The notes below the pieces were generated by a model. It did no database searches, was not told the origin of the DNA, and saw only the letters and a program-made list of their open reading frames with translations. A stretch of DNA of 38,764 nt from an uncultured Eubacteriales bacterium (GTDB lineage: Bacteria > Bacillota > Clostridia > Oscillospirales > Oscillospiraceae), in the NCBI GenBank assembly GCA_900554855.1, contig USIZ01000001.1, forward strand, positions 1 through 38,764. Reading direction: 5' to 3'. Below are positions 22,076 to 28,576 of this stretch, in pieces. Every line of letters begins with the position of its first letter. The stretch's first letter is position 1. Position numbers and translations under genes: made by a program.

Positions 22076-22104
22076 ATAATACCACCAATTTAGTGGTATG
22101 TCAA
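22076..22104 (-). promoter_or_regulatory. leftward promoter with operator between its boxes
   Basis: Minus strand TTGACA (22104-22099), 17 bases, TATTAT (22081-22076). The spacer and box edges are filled by ATACCAC (22079-22085) / GTGGTAT (22093-22099), a perfect 7-7-7 inverted repeat. A repressor bound there would block the promoter directly; the HTH protein at 21413 is the natural candidate. Confidence 0.75.
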
Positions 22105-22137
22105 GAGGAAAAAGCAAAAAATACAAAATATTTTTTG

Positions 22138-22181
22138 GGCAGTTTGAGGGCAGAATACAGGCAGTTTCCGGGCAGTTTGGC
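22138..22181. repeat. four 11-bp iterons (GGCAG core)
   Basis: GGCAG begins at 22138, 22149, 22160 and 22171, exactly 11 bases apart; three of the four continue GGCAGTTT. One repeat per DNA turn suggests cooperative binding of a regulator on one face of the DNA, between the leftward promoter and the rightward gene at 22227. Confidence 0.75.
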
Positions 22182-22226
22182 TGTCCGGATTTTTTGTATC
22201 ATATACGTGTAAAGGAGGCGCACACA

Positions 22227-22364
22227 ATGTACGAGCGGCTTTTGGCCTGCGGGTATCCGGCAGAGATGGCGCGAGAGATCATAGCGCGGACCGACCCGGC
22301 GGAGCTGGAACGATACGTGCGCATGATTGAGCTTTTATACGATGACCGGAGGGAATATGTATAA
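22227..22364 (+). CDS. small helical protein heading the accessory cassette
   Basis: A 45-residue protein (MYERLLACGYPAEMAREIIA then RTDPAELERYVRMIELLYDD). ATG 22227 with AAAGGAGG upstream. Two amphipathic helices; no recognised family. It overlaps the next gene by 8 bases and is the first gene after the iteron array. Confidence 0.65.
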   Translation: MYERLLACGYPAEMAREIIARTDPAELERYVRMIELLYDDRREYV

Positions 22365-22737
22365 CCATTTCAACCCCAACCCCTGCGGGAAAAATGTGGG
22401 GGATTGCACCGTGCGGGCAATCGTAAAGGCTACCGGCAAGGATTGGGGCGAAATTTATTTGCGGCTCTGTATCCAAGGGTATCTGGATGGGGATATGCCG
22501 TCGGCAAACGCTTGTTGGGGGAGGTATCTCCGCAGCATCGGATATCGGCGGTATATCGTGCCGGACACTTGCCCAGACTGCTACACGGTTGGGCAATTTG
22601 CGGAGGATCACCCAAAAGGCACCTATATTCTGGCGCTGTCCGGTCATGTGGTCTGCGTCTGCGACGGCATGATCTGGGACAGCTGGGACAGCAGCAATGA
22701 GAACATCTTGTATTACTGGGTCAAGGAGGATGACTAA
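22357..22737 (+). CDS. papain-like cysteine protease-fold protein (putative)
   Basis: A 126-residue protein. NPCGKNVGDCTVRAI puts a Cys (about residue 17) at the start of a helix. ALSGHVVCVCDGMIWDSWDS gives a His followed by Asp/Ser as in papain-like or transglutaminase-like folds. Small phage proteins with this C...H...D pattern are known in Firmicutes phages, mostly without tested function. A deubiquitinase-like or peptidase role is only a guess. The start ATG 22357 has CCGGAGGG upstream. The cassette context suggests an accessory, not structural, role. Confidence 0.6.
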   Translation: MYNHFNPNPCGKNVGDCTVRAIVKATGKDWGEIYLRLCIQGYLDGDMPSANACWGRYLRSIGYRRYIVPDTCPDCYTVGQFAEDHPKGTYILALSGHVVCVCDGMIWDSWDSSNENILYYWVKEDD

Positions 22738-22738
22738 A

Positions 22739-23185
22739 ATGGCTTACACACCTTACGGATGGCAAAATCCCTATTACGCACCGCCTATGCCGGATAACCT
22801 CATGCAGATGCGCCAGCAGCAGATGCAGCCCATGACGCCCCAGATGCCGCAGGCTCCGCAAAACCCGGTGGCGCAGAGCGGCGTCCAGTGGGTAGCCGGT
22901 GAGAAAGAAGCCCGCAACTGGATGATCGCGCCTAACGCCGCCGTGGCGTTGTGGGACAGCACGGCCCCAACGGTATATCTCAAGCAGGCGGACGCCAGCG
23001 GCAAACCGTCCCTTAAAATTTATGACCTCGTAGAGCGCTCTCAGACGCCGCCTGCCGCACCGCAGGCTAAGGCCGTGGATTTTGTCACGCGGGAGGAGTT
23101 TGACCGTCTGGCGGCGATTGTGGGCGAAATTCGGGGCAAAGAAAAGCCCGCGAAGAAAGTAAAGGAGGCTGACGCTGATGGCTAA
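22739..23185 (+). CDS. Met/Gln/Pro-rich cassette protein
   Basis: A 148-residue protein. Residues 1-45 are low complexity (NPYYAPPMPDNLMQMRQQQM, TPQMPQAPQNP). Residues about 50-100 form a compact part (VQWVAGEKEARNWMIAPNAA, APTVYLKQADASGKPSLKIY). The end is helical and lysine-rich (REEFDRLAAIVGEIRG, KKVKEADADG). The start ATG 22739 has AAGGAGGA. The VAGEKEARNW...VALWDS pattern is recurrent in gut phage genomes. Role unknown. Confidence 0.6.
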   Translation: MAYTPYGWQNPYYAPPMPDNLMQMRQQQMQPMTPQMPQAPQNPVAQSGVQWVAGEKEARNWMIAPNAAVALWDSTAPTVYLKQADASGKPSLKIYDLVERSQTPPAAPQAKAVDFVTREEFDRLAAIVGEIRGKEKPAKKVKEADADG

Positions 23186-23396
23186 TCCTTTTTTTAAGGC
23201 CATGGGCGGCGGTCAGATGCCGGGGCCGATGGGCCAATTCCAGCGGCTCATGCAGCAATTTAACCAGTTCCGCGCCACGTTTCAGGGCGATCCAAAAGCG
23301 GAGGTGGAAAAGCTGCTGCAATCCGGCAAAATGAGCCAGCAGCAGTTAAACCAGCTGCAAGAAATGGCAAAGCAATTTGAGAGCTTTTTGCGGTAA
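23178..23396 (+). CDS. small Gln-rich helical cassette protein
   Basis: A 72-residue protein: MANPFFKAMGGGQMPGPMGQ, then helices rich in Gln/Phe (FQRLMQQFNQF, QQQLNQLQEMAKQFESFL). It overlaps the gene before by 8 bases. The pattern recalls a recurring small protein of Firmicutes phages. Function unknown. Confidence 0.6.
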   Translation: MANPFFKAMGGGQMPGPMGQFQRLMQQFNQFRATFQGDPKAEVEKLLQSGKMSQQQLNQLQEMAKQFESFLR

Positions 23397-23400
23397 TCAA

Positions 23401-23416
23401 AATCGTGGCCACGATT
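23401..23416. other. 16-bp perfect palindrome between cassette genes
   Basis: AATCGTGGCCACGATT lies four bases after the stop at 23396 and about 30 bases before the next ribosome binding site. Could be a protein site or an RNA hairpin; no T-run follows at once. Confidence 0.6.
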
Positions 23417-23447
23417 TGATTGATAAAATTTTGAAAGGAGAGATATT

Positions 23448-24170
23448 ATGTCTCTATCTGACGGTATGCCGACGATGACCATGCCTGTGGCTCCCGCCAA
23501 CACCTCCGGCAGCGGAAACGGCTTTGGCTGGGGCGGTGACGGTGCATGGTGGATCATTATCCTGTTTTTGTTTGTTTTTTGCGGCTGGGGCGGCAACGGC
23601 TGGGGCAACAACGGCGGCAATGGCGGCGGCGTGGTCGACGGCTATGTGCTGACCTCTGACTTTGCCAATGTCGAGCGCAAGATCGACAGTGTAAATCAGG
23701 GCCTTTGCGACGGATTTTACCAGCAGGCGCAGCTTGTCAACGGCACCAACATGGCGATGGCAAACGGCTTTGCACAGGCCGAGCTTTCCCGCAGCAACCA
23801 GCAGGCGGCTCTCATGCAGCAGTTGACTGCCATGCAGATGCAGGCCCAGCAGTGCTGCTGCGACCAGCGGGCCGACACGGCACAGCTCCGGTATGACATG
23901 GCTACGCAGGGCTGCGACACCCGCAACACCATCCAGACCGCAACGCGGGACATCATCGACAACGCCAACAGCAACAGCCGCGCGATCCTCGATTTCCTGA
24001 CCCAGAGCAAGCTGCAGGATCTCCAGAGCGAGAACCAGGGTTTGAAGCTGGCCGCATCTCAGGCGGCACAGAACAGCTATCTGGTGTCTCAGCTCCGTCC
24101 TTCTCCCATCCCGGCCTACACGGTGCAGAATCCCTATTGCTGCAACCAGTTTGCCGGATGCGGTTGCTGA
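23448..24170 (+). CDS. Trp/Gly-rich membrane protein with Cys clusters
   Basis: A 240-residue protein. Residues about 20-60 hold GFGWGGDGAWW then a strongly hydrophobic stretch (IIILFLFVFCGW) and a Gly/Asn run (GGNGWGNNGGNGGG). Residues about 70-205 are helical and Gln/Ala-rich (VERKIDSVNQGL, LTAMQMQAQQ, LQDLQSENQGLKL). Cys clusters occur at QQCCCDQ (about residue 137) and at the C-terminus (YCCNQFAGCGC). It has no counterpart in the standard phage structural set. Design suggests a membrane-anchored coiled coil. RBS GAAAGGAG. Confidence 0.65.
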   Translation: MSLSDGMPTMTMPVAPANTSGSGNGFGWGGDGAWWIIILFLFVFCGWGGNGWGNNGGNGGGVVDGYVLTSDFANVERKIDSVNQGLCDGFYQQAQLVNGTNMAMANGFAQAELSRSNQQAALMQQLTAMQMQAQQCCCDQRADTAQLRYDMATQGCDTRNTIQTATRDIIDNANSNSRAILDFLTQSKLQDLQSENQGLKLAASQAAQNSYLVSQLRPSPIPAYTVQNPYCCNQFAGCGC

Positions 24171-24188
24171 CAACTGCATAGCGTAGCT

Positions 24189-24208
24189 TTTTCGTGATCT
24201 CACGAAAA
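24189..24208. other. perfect hairpin after the Trp/Gly gene
   Basis: TTTTCGTG (24189-24196) / CACGAAAA (24201-24208) with loop ATCT. It can serve as a weak terminator in either direction or protect the mRNA end. Confidence 0.55.
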
Positions 24209-24237
24209 TGTTCGGCCCCATGCCGATACTAAACCAA

Positions 24238-24271
24238 AGCGGCGGGGCAATAGCCCTGCCGCTGATTTTAT
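24238..24271 (+). terminator. hairpin with short T-tail before the jelly-roll gene
   Basis: AGCGGCGGGGC (24238-24248) / GCCCTGCCGCT (24253-24263) with one G-U, loop AATA, then GATTTTAT. Ends just before the next ribosome binding site, so termination is probably partial. Confidence 0.6.
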
Positions 24272-24285
24272 GAAAGGAGTTTTTT

Positions 24286-24711
24286 ATGCCTGAATACACT
24301 GCTGTTGCCGCGCAAACTGTAGCGGCAAACCAGAACGTGCTTTTTACCGAGGCACCGATCCCTTGCACCAAGGGCCTTGTGACGCACCGCGCAGGCTCCG
24401 GCCTGCTTAACCTCCGTGGTAACTGTTCTCAGTGCCGCGTCCGCTATAAAGTGGACTTTATCGGCAATATTGCCGTAAGCACCGGCGGAACCCCCGGCCC
24501 CATCTCCGTTGCCATTGCGGTTGACGGTGAGCCGCTCCCGTCCTCCGTTGCGACGGTGACGCCCGCAGCGGCGGGGGCATTTTTTAACGTGGCTGCATCC
24601 GAGTACGTTGACGTTACAAAGGGCTGCTGCGCGTCGCTGTCTATCCGCAACGTTAGTGGCGAGGACATTGACGTGAGAAACGCGAACCTTATCATTACCA
24701 GAGTTTGCTGA
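24286..24711 (+). CDS. TNF/C1q-like jelly-roll protein (putative)
   Basis: A 141-residue beta-rich protein. Strands such as NVLFTEAPIPC, GLLNLRGNCSQCRVRYKVDF, ISVAIAVDGEPLPSSVATVT, CCASLSIRNVSGEDIDV and NANLIITRVC follow the ten-strand order of BclA C-terminal/TNF-like trimer domains. Gly-poor, with five or more Cys. Such domains form stable trimers on spore or phage surfaces. Here the gene is outside the structural operon. RBS GAAAGGAG. Confidence 0.6.
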   Translation: MPEYTAVAAQTVAANQNVLFTEAPIPCTKGLVTHRAGSGLLNLRGNCSQCRVRYKVDFIGNIAVSTGGTPGPISVAIAVDGEPLPSSVATVTPAAAGAFFNVAASEYVDVTKGCCASLSIRNVSGEDIDVRNANLIITRVC

Positions 24712-24725
24712 GAAAGGAGAACACA

Positions 24726-25091
24726 ATGGGAATGAAATCTATGTATGAACTGCGGGATATGCTCTGCAAAGAGCTTGATGAACTGATCCGCAAGGGCGAA
24801 CTGGGTGCCGGTGATCTGGATATCGCTCACAAGCTGACGGACACCATCAAAAACATCGACAAGATCGAGGCGATGGACGAGCGCGGCTATTCCGGGCGCT
24901 ATCTGGACGATGATCTGCGTGGCTACAGCCGTGGCAGCTCCTATGCCCGTCGGCATTACGTCCGAGGCCATTACAGCCGCGACGACGGCCGGGAGGCCAT
25001 GCGCCGTCAGCTTCGGGATATGCTGGACGATGCCGATGATGATACCATTCGTAGCGCGATCCAGCGCTGCATGGACGCCGTGGAGGGATAA
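24726..25091 (+). CDS. Arg/Tyr/Asp-rich cassette protein
   Basis: A 121-residue protein. N-terminal helix (MYELRDMLCKELDELIRKGE, LDIAHKLTDTIKNIDKIEAM), low-complexity middle with repeated G-Y/H-x-R (SGRYLDDDLRGYSRGSSYAR, VRGHYSRDDG), and C-terminal helix pair (MRRQLRDMLDDADDDTIRSA). RBS GAAAGGAGA. The tyrosine-arginine middle might mediate assembly. Family recurrent in Firmicutes phages with the neighbours on both sides; role unknown. Confidence 0.62.
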   Translation: MGMKSMYELRDMLCKELDELIRKGELGAGDLDIAHKLTDTIKNIDKIEAMDERGYSGRYLDDDLRGYSRGSSYARRHYVRGHYSRDDGREAMRRQLRDMLDDADDDTIRSAIQRCMDAVEG

Positions 25092-25105
25092 GGGGGTGCG
25101 GCCCC

Positions 25106-25603
25106 ATGATCGATGAGCAGGAGTTGTCCTTGTGGATCAAACGGCTGGAGGCTGAGCCGTCCAGTTGGAAAAACTATGAGCGGTTGTCGATCCTTTACGC
25201 GATCCGATCTCAGCTCAACCTTACCGCATCGGCGGAAAAAACTTTGACCAGACGGGACATGCTACTCCGCTGGAAAATGGATTTTACCAAGGCAGAAGCG
25301 GAAAAATGGGCGGCGGGGTTGGAAAACTCTGACGGCACCACTGGCCCGCACTGGCCTATTGAGCAGACCAGCGCTTTGGCGGACAGCATGGGGATCTCTC
25401 CAGAGCAGGTACCCCCGTGGTGCTGGTGGATCACCGTAAATATGATGTACGCCGACTACAGCGAGGTAGCGCTGCACTATGGGATCAAGACCGTTGGCTT
25501 TTTTGGCGAGATGGCGCAAGCATTTTTGTTTGACAAAGACGGTCCTGGTTTTCGGGACAAGCTGGCTGCCTACTATTTCGGTATCGTCCAAGCGGGAAAG
25601 TAG
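25106..25603 (+). CDS. conserved gut-phage protein (DUF7841-like, from memory)
   Basis: A 165-residue protein. The conserved middle reads DFTKAEAEKWAAGLENSDGT, HWPIEQTSALADSMG, CWWITVNMMYADYSEVAL and GEMAQAFLFDKDG. This MENxDGTxGxHW pattern is shared by a family I recall as DUF7841; the number should be checked. It is all helical and lacks catalytic motifs. Last gene of the cassette, ending at the attP arm sites. RBS GGGGTG. Confidence 0.62.
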   Translation: MIDEQELSLWIKRLEAEPSSWKNYERLSILYAIRSQLNLTASAEKTLTRRDMLLRWKMDFTKAEAEKWAAGLENSDGTTGPHWPIEQTSALADSMGISPEQVPPWCWWITVNMMYADYSEVALHYGIKTVGFFGEMAQAFLFDKDGPGFRDKLAAYYFGIVQAGK

Positions 25604-25684
25604 GGCCGACTGTGTTCGGAACTGTGTTCACACATCCCCTTATAACCGTTTCTATCCGGCTCTAACAGCCAGTTAAAAACAGCG

Positions 25685-25731
25685 AAAAACCGTTGAAATT
25701 GCAAGCATTACAAGCAATTCCAACGGTTTTT
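25685..25731. terminator. bidirectional terminator beside the attP core
   Basis: AAAAACCGTTG (25685-25695) pairs with CAACGGTTTTT (25721-25731), with an inner stem AATTGC/GCAATT, and A- and T-runs on both sides. It ends the accessory cassette and, after integration, would lie just downstream of the target tRNA gene. Confidence 0.8.
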
Positions 25732-25735
25732 CATT

Positions 25736-25762
25736 TGGCGCGGAAGGAGGGATTTGAACCCT
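25736..25762 (-). other. tRNA 3' end (attP core)
   Basis: Read on the minus strand: T-arm GGGTTCAAATCCC, then acceptor strand CTTCCGC, G and CCA. A full tRNA is absent, and the fifth T-stem pair is broken, so identity with the host gene should end there. The acceptor implies a host tRNA beginning GCGGAAG; which amino acid is not clear from this piece. Confidence 0.8.
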
Positions 25763-25834
25763 ATTCTTTCTGACTGTTTTCAACAGCCTGCGGGTTTCTG
25801 TGTTCAAAACTGTGTTCAGCCGGAAAATATGTGT

Positions 25835-26869
25835 TCAGAAGCCTTTCTCCATCTTTTCCGCAGCGGCCTTCAGCTGGCCGTCCCGGACGTGGGTGTAGAT
25901 GTCCATGGTGGTGGACAGCTGGGCGTGGCCAAGGAGCACCTGCGCCGTTTTAGGATCCACGCCGCTTTCCAGCAGGGCGGTGGCGTAGCCGTGGCGGATC
26001 TGGTGCGCCGTGACGGTGACGCCGCTGGCATCCCGGTAGGCATCGTACAGCGAGGTAAAGTGATCGTTTGTCAGGAGGCTGCCGTCCGGCTCCGCGAACA
26101 GGTAGCCTTTCCCCAGCTTTTTGGGGAGCAGCTTAGCCAGCGCCGGAAGAAGCGGAACGTCCCGGCATCCGGCGTCAGACTTCGGCTGCTTGATGTGGGG
26201 CGAGTTGCCTACATGATACACGGATTTTTTGATGTGCACAAGATTTTTCTTTCGGTCGATGTCGGCGCCGGTGAGGGCCAGCGCCTCACCACGGCGGCAG
26301 CCGGTGTAATAAACGAGGAAGGCGAACAGGCCGAAGGGGAGGCCTGCGCCTTTTTTTATGAGTTCAATCTGCTCCGGAGGGGGCGCGTCCCGGTGGGTCT
26401 GCGTCAGATTCCGGGGCGGCTTCACGGCGCTGGCCGGGTTGTAGCTTATAACGCCATCCACTTCGGCTTTGCGGAAGATCTGGCGGATGATCTGCAACTG
26501 GGTCACCACGGTTTTCCGGGCGCGGGTGGCGGCGAAGTCCTTGATATACTGGTCGATCTCCTTCGCGGTGATCTCGCCGGGTGCCCTCCCGGCAAATTCC
26601 GTCTTGGCCCGGGCCAGCGCCGGACGGTAGCTTTTTTGGGTATTGTGCTCTAAGGTCGGTTCGATCTCCGACCACCATGCGTCTGCGATTTTCTCAAATA
26701 CGGCGGCTTTTTCCGTTTCGATGCGGTCCGCCTCCCGGTCAAAGGCCTTGACCTTCTCCCAGACCTCTTTGTCGGTCTTCCCCCGGAAGGCCTTACGCTT
26801 GCCGTTGATCCGGAGGATGGTCTCGTGGAGGCCGTCAGGCCGGACGTAGTATTTCGGGTATCTTGCCAT
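25835..26869 (-). CDS. int: tyrosine integrase
   Basis: A 344-residue site-specific recombinase. The N-terminal part (about 1-55) is an arm-binding domain rich in basic residues (YVRPDGLHETILRINGKRKAF). The core-binding domain runs from about 55 to 150, and the catalytic domain shows Arg192 (TGCRRGEAL), His289 and Arg292 (HQIRHG), His315 (LLGHAQ) and the nucleophile Tyr325 (DIYTHV). It cuts and joins attP and attB. Its stop lies in the last arm-type repeat. It follows, by 3 bases, the gene at 26873 in the same direction. Confidence 0.95.
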   Translation of the reverse strand: MARYPKYYVRPDGLHETILRINGKRKAFRGKTDKEVWEKVKAFDREADRIETEKAAVFEKIADAWWSEIEPTLEHNTQKSYRPALARAKTEFAGRAPGEITAKEIDQYIKDFAATRARKTVVTQLQIIRQIFRKAEVDGVISYNPASAVKPPRNLTQTHRDAPPPEQIELIKKGAGLPFGLFAFLVYYTGCRRGEALALTGADIDRKKNLVHIKKSVYHVGNSPHIKQPKSDAGCRDVPLLPALAKLLPKKLGKGYLFAEPDGSLLTNDHFTSLYDAYRDASGVTVTAHQIRHGYATALLESGVDPKTAQVLLGHAQLSTTMDIYTHVRDGQLKAAAEKMEKGF

Positions 26870-26872
26870 GGG

Positions 26873-27286
26873 TTACTCCCGCCAGAAGCCGATCTGGACG
26901 CAATGGAAGTCCAGATACAGCGCATACATGGCAACCAGACACAGGAGCACCAGCAGAGCGGCAATAATCCGGTTCCGGATGCGGACGCCCTGCTCCATCA
27001 TCGTAATGATCTGCCGTTTATTGGACAAGCGCTTTTCAAGGCCGACTTTTTCAGCCTGCAAGGTTTCTTCGGTGGCTGTATAGTGATCCCCGATGTCAAA
27101 AAACTCATCTATGGAAATCCCCAGGACAGCGCAGATCGGCCCTGCGGTATTGATGGACGGCGCTTTTGACGCATTTGCAAAAAAGTTGTTGACGGTAGAC
27201 AGCGGCACACCCGATTTGTCCGCGATGTCTTGAGCCGTCATGTGCAATGCGGCTTTTTTATCTCTGCATAAGTCTTGAATCGTCAA
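26873..27286 (-). CDS. HTH regulator with C-terminal membrane segment
   Basis: A 137-residue protein. Residues about 1-65 are an XRE-type HTH (LHMTAQDIADKSGVPLSTVN, INTAGPICAVLGISIDEFFD). A coiled coil follows (EETLQAEKVGLEKRLSNKRQ), and then one membrane segment near the end (IIAALLVLLCLVAMYALYL). TTG 27286 is the likely start, with GGTGAT before it; a long upstream extension would run through the operator repeats and is rejected. A membrane-tethered repressor-like protein upstream of int may sense the envelope. Regulator of int or of the next operon; uncertain. Confidence 0.7.
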   Translation of the reverse strand: MTIQDLCRDKKAALHMTAQDIADKSGVPLSTVNNFFANASKAPSINTAGPICAVLGISIDEFFDIGDHYTATEETLQAEKVGLEKRLSNKRQIITMMEQGVRIRNRIIAALLVLLCLVAMYALYLDFHCVQIGFWRE

Positions 27287-27311
27287 AAAATCACCATCCT
27301 GTGTCAAATTT

Positions 27312-27403
27312 CCCAATATGGGCAGATAAAGTCTCAAATTCGATCCGGCAGTATATTGCCCATTTCCCCAATTTGGGCATTGCGCTGCCCAGCCCATTTG
27401 GGG
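27312..27403. promoter_or_regulatory. three CCCAAWWTGGG operator-like boxes
   Basis: CCCAATATGGG (27312-27322), CCCAATTTGGG (27367-27377) and CCCATTTGGGG (27393-27403) lie upstream of the minus-strand HTH gene. The first two are perfect palindromes apart from the centre. Likely autoregulatory operators; no clear promoter boxes were found between them. The rest of 27287-27493 holds only the terminator at 27451. Confidence 0.65.
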
Positions 27404-27450
27404 TACGGTTTTCTTGCGGACAGGCAGACGCCCCCTCTGCCGGAAACGCA

Positions 27451-27491
27451 AAGTGCCCCCGCCGCTTGTTGCAGAGGCGATGGGGGCACTT
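27451..27491 (-). terminator. terminator of the DUF4236 gene
   Basis: AAGTGCCCCC (27451-27460) / GGGGGCACTT (27482-27491) with a 21-base loop, just downstream of the minus-strand stop at 27494. The T-tail in the minus sense (TTTGCGTTT) is weak. Confidence 0.55.
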
Positions 27492-27493
27492 AC

Positions 27494-27904
27494 TTATTCA
27501 TCTTCGTCCGACGTCTCAGCAACAGGACGTTCCGGATTTTTGAGTTTTCTGCGGATGTACACGCCCCAGCCAATCAAAGCGGCTCCCACGAGGCACGTCA
27601 ACCATGCCGTTTCCGGATCTTTGACGCCATAGGCCGCGCCGCTTATGAGAAACAGTACGCCCCAGACGATCTTTGCCCGGAATCGGGGGCGGCGCTGGGG
27701 AGCGCTGTTTTTTGCGCCGCTGCCAATTTTGTGCTCCGTCACATGGGACAGGCCACCGGGAAGCGTGACGGTTTCCCGGACGGTGCCCTTGGCGGTTTTG
27801 GCGACGCGGTAGCGTTTGCTTCCGACGCTGTACCCTATGCCGGATTTGCTAAAGTTCAGGCGAAACGGGCCTGCTTTTACGCTTTTGCGATATCTCCAGC
27901 CCAT
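27494..27904 (-). CDS. DUF4236 membrane protein (lysogeny accessory)
   Basis: A 136-residue protein. MGWRYRKSVKAGPFRLNFSK followed by SGIGYSVG and RYRVAK is the DUF4236 signature. Residues about 78-115 contain two hydrophobic segments (IVWGVLFLISGAAYGV, AWLTCLVGAALIGWGVYI). The C-terminus is charged. DUF4236 proteins are widespread in bacteria and phages, with no proven activity. Its place among lysogeny genes suggests expression in the prophage state. Starts 4 bases after the stop of the secreted-protein gene. Confidence 0.8.
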   Translation of the reverse strand: MGWRYRKSVKAGPFRLNFSKSGIGYSVGSKRYRVAKTAKGTVRETVTLPGGLSHVTEHKIGSGAKNSAPQRRPRFRAKIVWGVLFLISGAAYGVKDPETAWLTCLVGAALIGWGVYIRRKLKNPERPVAETSDEDE

Positions 27905-27907
27905 AGG

Positions 27908-28336
27908 TCAGTGGACGCACTTGTCGCAGGGCGTCAGACCCATGCCGGTGGCGGTGCTGTAAGGCACTTCCCAGTAGGTGCCGCCGTTGCAATGGGGATC
28001 GCTGTGGTATTTGCTGCCGGTGCGGGTGATGTAGGTAGGCTTGGATGCCTCCGGATGTGTCAGCACCACGGTAGCGGTGGAGCCGTCCCACGCCACCTGA
28101 AGGCCCAGAGACTCCGCCAGAGCGCGGGCGGGGATATAGTTCGTTCCGGCGAACATGAAGGGCTCCACGGTGTTGCCCTTGGCGTCCCGCAGATCCAGTA
28201 CCTGACCGTCCAGAGATACCTTGATATCACGGTATTCGATCTCCTGCTGCACTTTGCCGCTGGTAGCGCTTGCCGTGCCAACCAGGCACATGAGCAGCAG
28301 CGTGGCCAGAACTCCGGCTAAGAATCCTCTTTTCAT
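27908..28336 (-). CDS. secreted protein: copper amine oxidase N-like domain plus YHxxxC/PCxxC tail
   Basis: A 142-residue protein. Residues 1-25 are a signal peptide (MKRGFLAGVLATLLLMCLVG then TASAT). Residues about 35-90 (VSLDGQVLDLRDAKGNTVEP, PARALAESLGLQVAWDGSTA) match the copper amine oxidase N-terminal-like repeat used by many Firmicutes surface proteins. The end has SKYHSDPHCNGGTY and GLTPCDKCVH, the YH..C...PC..C metal-binding type. Probably exported from lysogens; a surface-change or envelope-sensing role is inference. The start is ATG 28336 because an upstream extension lacks a signal peptide. Confidence 0.78.
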   Translation of the reverse strand: MKRGFLAGVLATLLLMCLVGTASATSGKVQQEIEYRDIKVSLDGQVLDLRDAKGNTVEPFMFAGTNYIPARALAESLGLQVAWDGSTATVVLTHPEASKPTYITRTGSKYHSDPHCNGGTYWEVPYSTATGMGLTPCDKCVH

Positions 28337-28363
28337 GTCGTCCACATCCAATCTGTTAAAATT

Positions 28364-28382
28364 AGGCCCGAGGCTTGGGCCT
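28364..28382. other. short hairpin between divergent genes
   Basis: AGGCCC (28364-28369) / GGGCCT (28377-28382), loop GAGGCTT, in the 72-base gap between the secreted-protein start and the plus-strand gene at 28409. May be a binding site or a 5' leader hairpin. Confidence 0.4.
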
Positions 28383-28408
28383 TGAATATATGTTTGGGAG
28401 GCATCACC

Positions 28409-28576
28409 ATGAGCAACCAGATCACCCGCACGGTGTCCGATTCGGACCGCGACCACATGACCCTGGCGCTCTATCGCCAGTTGACGCCGGAGGAGCGTGA
28501 GCAAGTCAACGCTTACCTCGCGCAGCTATTAGCATCTCGATATACTCCCGCGCCTTCTCCCGCTCCTCGCGGGTAA
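28409..28576 (+). CDS. small protein overlapping the repressor gene, with the repressor's C-terminal motif
   Basis: A 55-residue protein, ATG 28409 with GGGAGG upstream. Its middle, LTPEEREQVNAYLAQLLASR, mirrors LTREEREKAREYIEMLIAAR at the end of the repressor encoded on the other strand over the same region. The last 24 codons overlap the repressor gene tail-to-tail. It contains palindrome copy 6 as codons for SDSDRD. Short proteins of this type may interfere with repressor oligomers; that is only a suggestion. Confidence 0.55.
   Translation: MSNQITRTVSDSDRDHMTLALYRQLTPEEREQVNAYLAQLLASRYTPAPSPAPRG
28435..28447. repeat. scattered palindrome, copy 6
   Basis: Perfect GTCCGATTCGGAC inside the small gene at 28409, close to its start. 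Flanks GT and CG. Confidence 0.88.

Larger units (their letters stand above)
25609..25837. other. attP region with arm-type integrase sites
   Basis: Direct repeats ACTGTGTTC[A/G] stand at 25609, 25621, 25797, 25809 and (TATGTGTTCA) 25828, with a weaker ACTGTTTTCA at 25773. The first two and the next two are each exactly 12 bases apart. They flank a tRNA 3' end at 25736-25762 and lie directly beside the integrase gene. This is the layout of an attP: two arms with arm-type sites and a tRNA-derived core. Confidence 0.8.

Noticed and set aside
25736..25762. Functional tRNA gene
   Set aside because: Only the T-arm and acceptor 3' strand are present; anticodon and D arms are missing, so it is an attachment core.
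25754..26653. 299-codon plus-strand frame
   Set aside because: Antisense to the integrase, whose catalytic motifs are complete.
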